DNA from: Marsupella aquatica
Taxonomy: Eukaryota > Marchantiophyta
DNA length: 64,000 nt
Assembly (NCBI GenBank): GCA_973895155.1
Contig: OZ316891.1
Coordinates: 19,220,001 to 19,284,000 of the forward strand
Reading direction: 5' to 3'
Shown in pieces: positions 57,801 through 64,000 of this stretch (positions within the stretch are counted from its first letter, which is position 1; each line of letters starts with the position of its first letter). The notes beneath the pieces are model-generated. The model saw nothing but the letters and a program-made list of their open reading frames with translations, was not told the DNA's origin and made no database searches. The position numbers were made by a program, and so were the translations under genes.

Positions 57801-60687
57801 CGTAATCTGCTCCAAGGTAACCAATCTGTCCATGGAAACCCCCGCAAAACTCAGATTGCCAGCTCGTTTCCAATTATTCAAGCAAATGCACAGCAGCATT
57901 ACTACCACACCACCAACATTTGAGAGGCAACGATGATGGGACTTGTATCACTCCAACGGCACAAAAGCGTCTACGGGACAAACAAAGCACTATGATTGAA
58001 CCCAAGTCCTATTTGGGAGATTCAACTCATACTATTCCAAATTGTAAACTCACCAACACCAACCAGCCACACGGGAGCCCTGGATATAAATAACCGATGA
58101 GCTTTGAAGACCAACTAAGTGCCCTATTTGTACTTCCTTCCCTCGCCATCAGTCCCAGAAAAGTTTCTTAACGGACTCGACCAAAAGAAACTGCCCAACT
58201 GGCATCTACATATGCTACTTCACTGAATGGAATTCTTTAAAATCTTTGAGGCAAGACGAACTGGTATCTAAGACTACTGACGACAATGTAAACGACCACT
58301 TCGTCACCAACTCAAATATCAAAACCCTACAGAAAGGTTCCAAACACAAGGTGTTCGCAACAGTCCGGGAGCTGTAAAGATGGTAATCCAGTCAAGGATC
58401 CAAACGTTCCGAGACGTTGAATGTTGAAGCAACTAAAAGTGACAAAGTGGGAAAATGCAACCGCAACCGACAGCCCCTACCGAGGAAATTACAATTGCTA
58501 GATCTAAGACCGACAAACCCGAGTACAGGTCTTAAGCATCTAAGTCTATTAAAAACACATCATTCAGGAAGTTAAGAGTGAAGGAAGAACCAGGGTAAAG
58601 ACTCAGAATACAATGAAGACCAACCTGGGCAACGATGGGCTTCGTCAAATCCACAGTGAATTTCTTCGGCTTCTTCCCGTCCTCAGAGTCATCCATAGCG
58701 GGATGACTAGAATCTACGGCACTGCACAGGAAAATTTTCGCGGCAAAAACCTGTCAATCAATCATGCCTAGTCGAGTCCAGACGCAAAGGCTATAACCCT
58801 ACGCCTTCAGCCAAAGGTTGTCAGTAATACTTTAGATCATCTACTACACCTCTATGGTGGTCTGACAATCCTATCCAGGAAAAGGAAGAGAAGTAGTGCT
58901 CTGACAATTCTGTCCAATGAAAAGGAGGCGCTTTTGACAGTGATATATAGCTCCATAATTTAGGAGTACAATTTAGTGCGAGAAGTTGTTAAAAACGCGA
59001 TAAAGACTGATTTAATTGCACAAGTAAGCAGCACGCTCACTGGTGACTGAGGCTTAACGAAATGCCATGATGAAGTTATGAACTGAAAATCATTAATTGT
59101 TGTCGCGAAATGGCCCTAGGACGAAAAGCGACAAGACATGGTTCGCACTCCTTCGTACGCACTGGCAGGGACTCGTACGAAATTTGCAGATAGCTACGAC
59201 ATCTGCTACCCAAATGAAATCACCACATTCCTGAAACAAACCGGACAGGAAGGACAGGAATTTGTCGCCGATATCCCCTACAAAAAATAGAGGAAGCAGT
59301 CGTTGCAAAATTCGAAGGGAGCCGCACAGCTACAGGTAACGTGAAGAACACACCTTAATAAGGGGCCGACAAAATACTGATTCAGCATACGGAAGGCAGC
59401 TTTGCTATGTAAATGGTGTTCGTCTTCCTCCCCCGTCTCTCCCCTCATCAAATCACCAATATCCTTCTCGTGTATGTGTTCAAAAATTATCTGCAAAGAC
59501 AACACGGCCGGCATGTAATCACGTCAGGATTTCCATTCAGCTGATCGAGCAAACAATGACTTCTCAAACTTAACATCGTTACCCCAAACCGAGCTTCTGT
59601 TCCCAAGCAGAGCACTTTCGGGACCATTATGTCTAAGATCTCATGACCACCACTGATTACCCTGGGTTGAACATCTAACTTCGGTCGTTAAGTTACGGTG
59701 GTTTCAACACGATCATTCCAATTCCGATGTACTCGGCCTCTGTAAAATCAGGATTTCGATCCGAGGTCTTGCGTTCCAGGAATGTCATACTAGACAGCTA
59801 CCTAATCCCGGGTACCTAGTACGCCTAGACAAAAATTTCGTCACTACACCGAACCAAGTCCAGAAGCATGATCTGGCAGATGGAACCAATGTTGCCACGG
59901 ACGGAGGCGATGATCACCGTTTTCACCGCAACTGGCAAGGCTCCGGGCAAACTCAACTACTCTACTTCCAGGCCCTGATAGACACATGTCTTTGTCATGG
60001 AACTCCTGTTCAATCGGCAGATGGACGATCGAGGTTCTCAAGTCTGATTACGGCTCAGTTCTCGGAACGGGCAGTTCCAGCACCACGGGTAGCCAGAACT
60101 CAACTTCTGGCCATGAACTTTGGCAAACCGATTATGAAAGTATACTGAGCGACGACCGAAACAACGCGCCCCTCGCTTGCATTTTAGACTCACCGAAGAG
60201 AGTTGTGGATATGCAATGCCCTCTACACGCAGATAAGTGATAATGTCCATAATCAGCCATCCCGCAATCTACTCGCACAATCTGACGAGGTATGCCTGAA
60301 TTACCTTCATGAGATCTACTCAGGGAGTTGTATACCATCGCAACCGAAAAGTGTATGGACAGTCCTAGAAACAAGAGGACTGAAATCGCATATGAAATCG
60401 ACAGGGCCGCAAGTATCACTCAAAATTGGAAAGTTGCAGCGAAAAGCTAGAGGGAAACACACTCGTGCTCTTTCCAATGTGGCATATTGATTTCATACCT
60501 CTTCACCCCCAGGATGACTTTCCAGAAATTGTGCAACATTGTACACGTTCCCGTCCACAGTAACCCACGCATCCCCCTGGCTTTTGTGCCGCGCTAGTTC
60601 TTCCTCAGTGACAATTCTCGGCACAGTGCTCGGAATGTCGTCGCTCACAGCTGCCGCAGTCGTTTGCTGCCCGCCTTGAACCACCAT
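51830..60687 (-). CDS. sphingolipid fatty acid 2-hydroxylase with N-terminal cytochrome b5 domain, eight exons
   Basis: Diiron ER enzyme that 2-hydroxylates the N-acyl chain of ceramides, taking electrons from cytochrome b5. Exons (minus strand): 60687-60499, 59490-59354, 58721-58625, 57825-57733, 53051-52855, 52659-52554, 52314-52165, 51952-51830. All introns are GT-AG with matching phase; product 363 aa. The first in-frame ATG is at 60687. Residues 24-110 are cytochrome b5, with heme ligands in HPGG (His58) and near His91. Then comes LTKPIVAQIGYLGADYDEWVH, typical of the family. The His clusters are all present: LHRFLFH, HYVLHGFHHKHPMD, YDLTHYFLH, YHMIHHFKDHSNGYG. Four hydrophobic stretches fit an ER membrane protein. 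Arabidopsis FAH1/FAH2 lack the b5 domain, while yeast Scs7 and animal FA2H have it. Introns range from 195 bp to 4.7 kb. Confidence 0.95.
53052..57732 (-). other. 4.7-kb intron 4 of the 2-hydroxylase gene
   Basis: Much longer than the other introns (0.2-1.0 kb). No transposon domain found. A weak duplication of gagtctctaagctataaaaa-like phrases lies at about 55236-55320. A GC-richer patch at 55680-55970 has overlapping minus-strand frames without recognisable domains. Confidence 0.6.
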
Positions 60688-60864
60688 ACTGTGTGTACTC
60701 CAGGCAGATGGCCGCAGACGAGTGCAGCACGCAACGTTGGTTCCAAAAGTATTAAATCGATCAAACCCGGCTACGATAATACTCCGACCACTTGTATCCA
60801 CCAGAACTCAACTTCGAGTGCAACTTAGAAACAATCCAATGTGCATTCACTCGCACCCACGCTG

Positions 60865-60917
60865 ACTTCTTCAATATCGATATCCGCACCCTAACTTCTT
60901 CAATATCGATATCCGCA
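60865..60917. repeat. 24-bp direct duplication upstream of the hydroxylase
   Basis: acttcttcaatatcgatatc plus cgca occurs at 60865 and 60894, identical. Lies 180-230 bp upstream of the ATG, so it could be part of the promoter or 5'UTR. Confidence 0.85.
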
Positions 60918-63900
60918 ATATCTCTGTCCGTCGTCTAACACCTCGATCAATCGCTGCCTTCCAAACCAACGCTTCGCTGCAAAGACCGAAGTCTCTTCAC
61001 TGCCCCGCATCAACAATCTACATTAGACATGGCAACTCTCCTTCAGTTCAGCACCCTGTGTCGACAGGCTCGACAAGAGTCGAGCGTACAACTCATCGGA
61101 AAGTGTGACGGTCAAGATATGCACGCATGATCACCCAGGAGCTCCGGCGTCCAGATCTCTCCGCACCCCAAGCTTCGAATCATGCACACTGCGCCACCCT
61201 CGGTATCTAAACCTCCCCTCAAATCGGCGAGCGAGACTCGACGACCTCTTCTCCTGCTCCGATCGGTCACAGCCTGACAGCCCGACCTTCCCTCGCATGA
61301 ACATAAAAGCCTGGTCCCTGCGACTGCCTGCCTATCTATCAATAACTTCCTGTAACTCGCCCAATCTCCCTCCCTAGCGCAATCAATCAAGTACTTCTTC
61401 CGTCGACTCGTCACTCGTCCTTCTTCATTCAGCCAGCTCGATCCATAATAATGACGTACCGTCCTACGCGATCCTTCCACCCAACAAACGACCTCTCCAG
61501 AAACGCAGAATAGTGCAGGACTGCAGCGAGACACGATACACCCGCGGGGCCAACAAGCCACGAAATTAGCACGACAACAGTGGCAATGAAAGCCGACTGC
61601 ACCATTATATACTCTGGTACGGTTTGGCGTTTGTACCCTAACTCGGCCCCAGGGACTCCGCGTACTCTACCCCGGTACCCCGCGTCCACGACTCCGTATC
61701 TCTCCACGAATCATCTCACGGTAAGACCCGTGAACCCGGAACCCGGAACCCGCCACCAACCAACTGCGTCGAGGAAAAACATCAACTGCGACAACTTCTA
61801 CTCTATTGTCCCTTGCCCTGTTTGCTTCTGTATCATGGGCGTTGGCGAGTTGAGAAGCCTCCGCCTACAGTACCTTCGTCTATTTGTATTTCCAACGCCT
61901 TCATGGAATGGAGATGCAGGCACGGCGGATTTGGGGAGTTATTTGTTTGATAGACTCAAAACTGAAAAGTGTTATTTGATAAAAACCCCTTAGTGATGCA
62001 GATACAGTAGTTGATCTTGACTAGCCTGTGTTCTATGCATGTAAATAGAGATAAGACAAAAAAAAAAACCTTGCAAACAAAGATAAGGTTATACGTGTTT
62101 GCCTCTATCTCTTCTTTTTTCCACCCTCATTACTATTTTGTCTTTATTTGAGAGTCACTATTAGTTTTGTGCATATTTAGAGTCAATGCCAGTTCTATTC
62201 ATCTTTGGTCCCAACCCTTTCTTTTGGTCCACCCTCACTTTTCAATTTTGTCCTATTGAGAGTTATGGTCTAGAGTCTTCACTCTAGATACTAATCCTTG
62301 AAAATAGTTTTACATTGCACTTTATTAGTACGAGAGACCTTCAATGAATATACCCATAACCTCAAGTATACTATCAAGTAACACTTTTTGGTTTGGGCTC
62401 CCATCAAGTAAATACCTCCAGATTAGGGATGTGCATTCATGTAATGGAGAACAATGCACCATCGTCATTTGGATAAAGATAATACTAAACTTCGGCCTAA
62501 TCTTGGACCATATAATAATGAGTGTATCGGAAATTGCAGCTTTAGTTGGCATTACAGAATGGGGGCTTTTCAGGTATGGAGTCGACAATACTACATGGCA
62601 AAAGCACAGGATCCGAGGAAATGCTCATGTGTAGTGCTTATTTTGTCTAGAAATTAAGACTACCAGGAGATTCATTTCCAACTTTTGGCTCATTCCTTCA
62701 AGGGGTCTTGGTCTATTCTTAAAGCAGGATGGCCTCCAGTTTGCTTTGGTGGAAAGAAAGGGACAAGTGCTCCATTTCTTGTAAAGCCACTCCCACTTCT
62801 TGTCAAGCCACTCTGAGTCCTTGCAAGCTGCCTAGGATGTTTAATTGCCTCCACGGCTAGTGGACCAGGTCACCCAGCTCCCAGTCGTTTGATATGCGCA
62901 AGAGGTAACTATGATAACCACAATAGGTCCATGGTCAACCTTTGCCATCACTGACGGACTGAATTGTACATAAGTGTGTATACTGCAGTGCTTCATGACG
63001 CTGCCCAAGACTTTTCTTCTTAGTTTACTGCGAAAGGCTCTTGCGTTGTTGAAATTTATAAGTGCTGGCAGATTCTGCACATTAATCAAATGTGTTTTCC
63101 CACAAAATCCAGGTCAATCTCATTGTGCTAGCTAGCCTTGGACAAAATGGTAATAACACAATAATATCCATGAAAAAATATTTAATTAGAAAAGACTTAT
63201 CCTCTCGGCATATGTGCTAGTCTACTCGTATCCACGCAAAGATTAAAAAAGCATTAGCAAAATGCTGCGCCAGAAGGACGTGATTTGCGTTGTTGTTATT
63301 ATAATTATTATATTCTTAATATACTTCCCTCGATATACCAAGCCTCACTACCCTCCTTGACGATAGTTTTTGTCAGCACTTTCCTGCAAGAAAAGGGACC
63401 ACCATATCTTTCATTCCGGAGACCGTCTCAGTTTAATTTCTTTTCTTGCTAGAGCATGTGGTGGAACTTCCTTTCTGCATCAATGGAGACTTCTGCCTGT
63501 GCATTTTACTTGCTGATGAGGAGCTCAAGATTTGGAAAAGAATATTTATCTGATGGTATTGCAGAACATTAAATATTTCAAGATTTATAAATGAAGAAAA
63601 AGTAAATCTAAATGGGTGTGACCAGTGAACATAAAAATAAGTAAAAAGACAGGGCCTGTAAGGTACTGATGGGCAGGGATCCTATTATAAGTAAAGGTAT
63701 TGCGTTTGAAACCTGATGAGGTACGGCACATACTACGATAAGTGTTATGGTTGTTTTGAGTTGAGCTGAGGAAACAGGGCTAAGCTAAGCTAAATATTCT
63801 TGGAATCTGAGATGTCTCCAATGGTGCTTCGCACACTGGTTTAGGGTTTGACCCAAGTGGAAAGGTAGACTGAGGGTTCTAAGCTATTCTCCAGTATTTT

Positions 63901-64000
63901 ACACAGAGTAAATGCCAAGCCCTTGATTGTAAAGGTACTCTTGCAACCTGGAAGAGAAAACAAATGGAACCAGTTCTCTGATTGAAACTTGTTGCTTCCA
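60918..64000. other. intergenic, no supported gene
   Basis: A hydrophobic minus-strand frame at 61605-61460 (MVQSAFIATVVVLISWLVG...) ends at a plausible donor but has no identified continuation. A gaacccggaacccg microsatellite lies near 61740. 62650-62760 matches 32300-32440 in inverted orientation. The remainder is AT-rich and empty. Confidence 0.4.

Noticed and set aside
61112-61561. 149-codon minus-strand frame
   Set aside because: Arg/Gly-rich, no motif, and it starts in a region with no promoter signal.

Overview
The window looks like nuclear DNA of an early-diverging land plant (a bryophyte or lycophyte is my best guess, not proven). The evidence is plant-type GT-AG introns, plant Ty1/copia elements primed by initiator Met-tRNA, F-box/kelch relics, an HVA22-like gene, and a sphingolipid fatty acid 2-hydroxylase that still carries an N-terminal cytochrome b5 domain. 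Gene density is low. Much of the sequence is intergenic DNA with many small, diverged tandem duplications.

Layout. 0-7 kb: an F-box/kelch gene truncated at its 3' end, whose last stretch was copied three times in tandem, then a 47-residue EF-hand remnant of a calmodulin-like gene. 7.0-16.6 kb: two nested LTR retrotransposons, both with target-site duplications. A young 6.05-kb copia copy (326-bp LTRs, four in-frame stops, mutated RT active site) sits inside the 142-bp LTR of an older, apparently non-coding element. 17.2-20.1 kb: a type II membrane, glycosyltransferase-like (DUF1647-like) gene with a probable 5'UTR intron. 22.9-27.5 kb: a non-LTR retrotransposon with an N-terminal zinc finger, RT, CCHC knuckle and a restriction-like endonuclease of R2 type, with one frameshift. 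A short repeat family flanks it on both sides. 34.1-35.1 kb: an unidentified chain of phase-compatible exons on the plus strand and an F-box relic on the minus strand. 40.8-42.3 kb (minus): a five-exon HVA22/REEP-type gene. 45.2-48.1 kb: an uninterrupted cytosolic HSP90 with heat shock elements upstream. 51.8-60.7 kb (minus): an eight-exon fatty acid 2-hydroxylase gene with a 4.7-kb intron.

The host genes do not form one pathway. HSP90 (chaperone), HVA22-like (ER shaping, stress-linked in other plants) and the 2-hydroxylase (ER sphingolipid modification) are neighbours only. The genes at 34, 41 and 52-60 kb have short exons and had to be assembled from splice sites and reading phase; all such models are inferred without transcript data. 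The most unusual item is the R2-type endonuclease-bearing retrotransposon, a class not usually expected in land plants. No tRNA, rRNA or CRISPR array was recognised.
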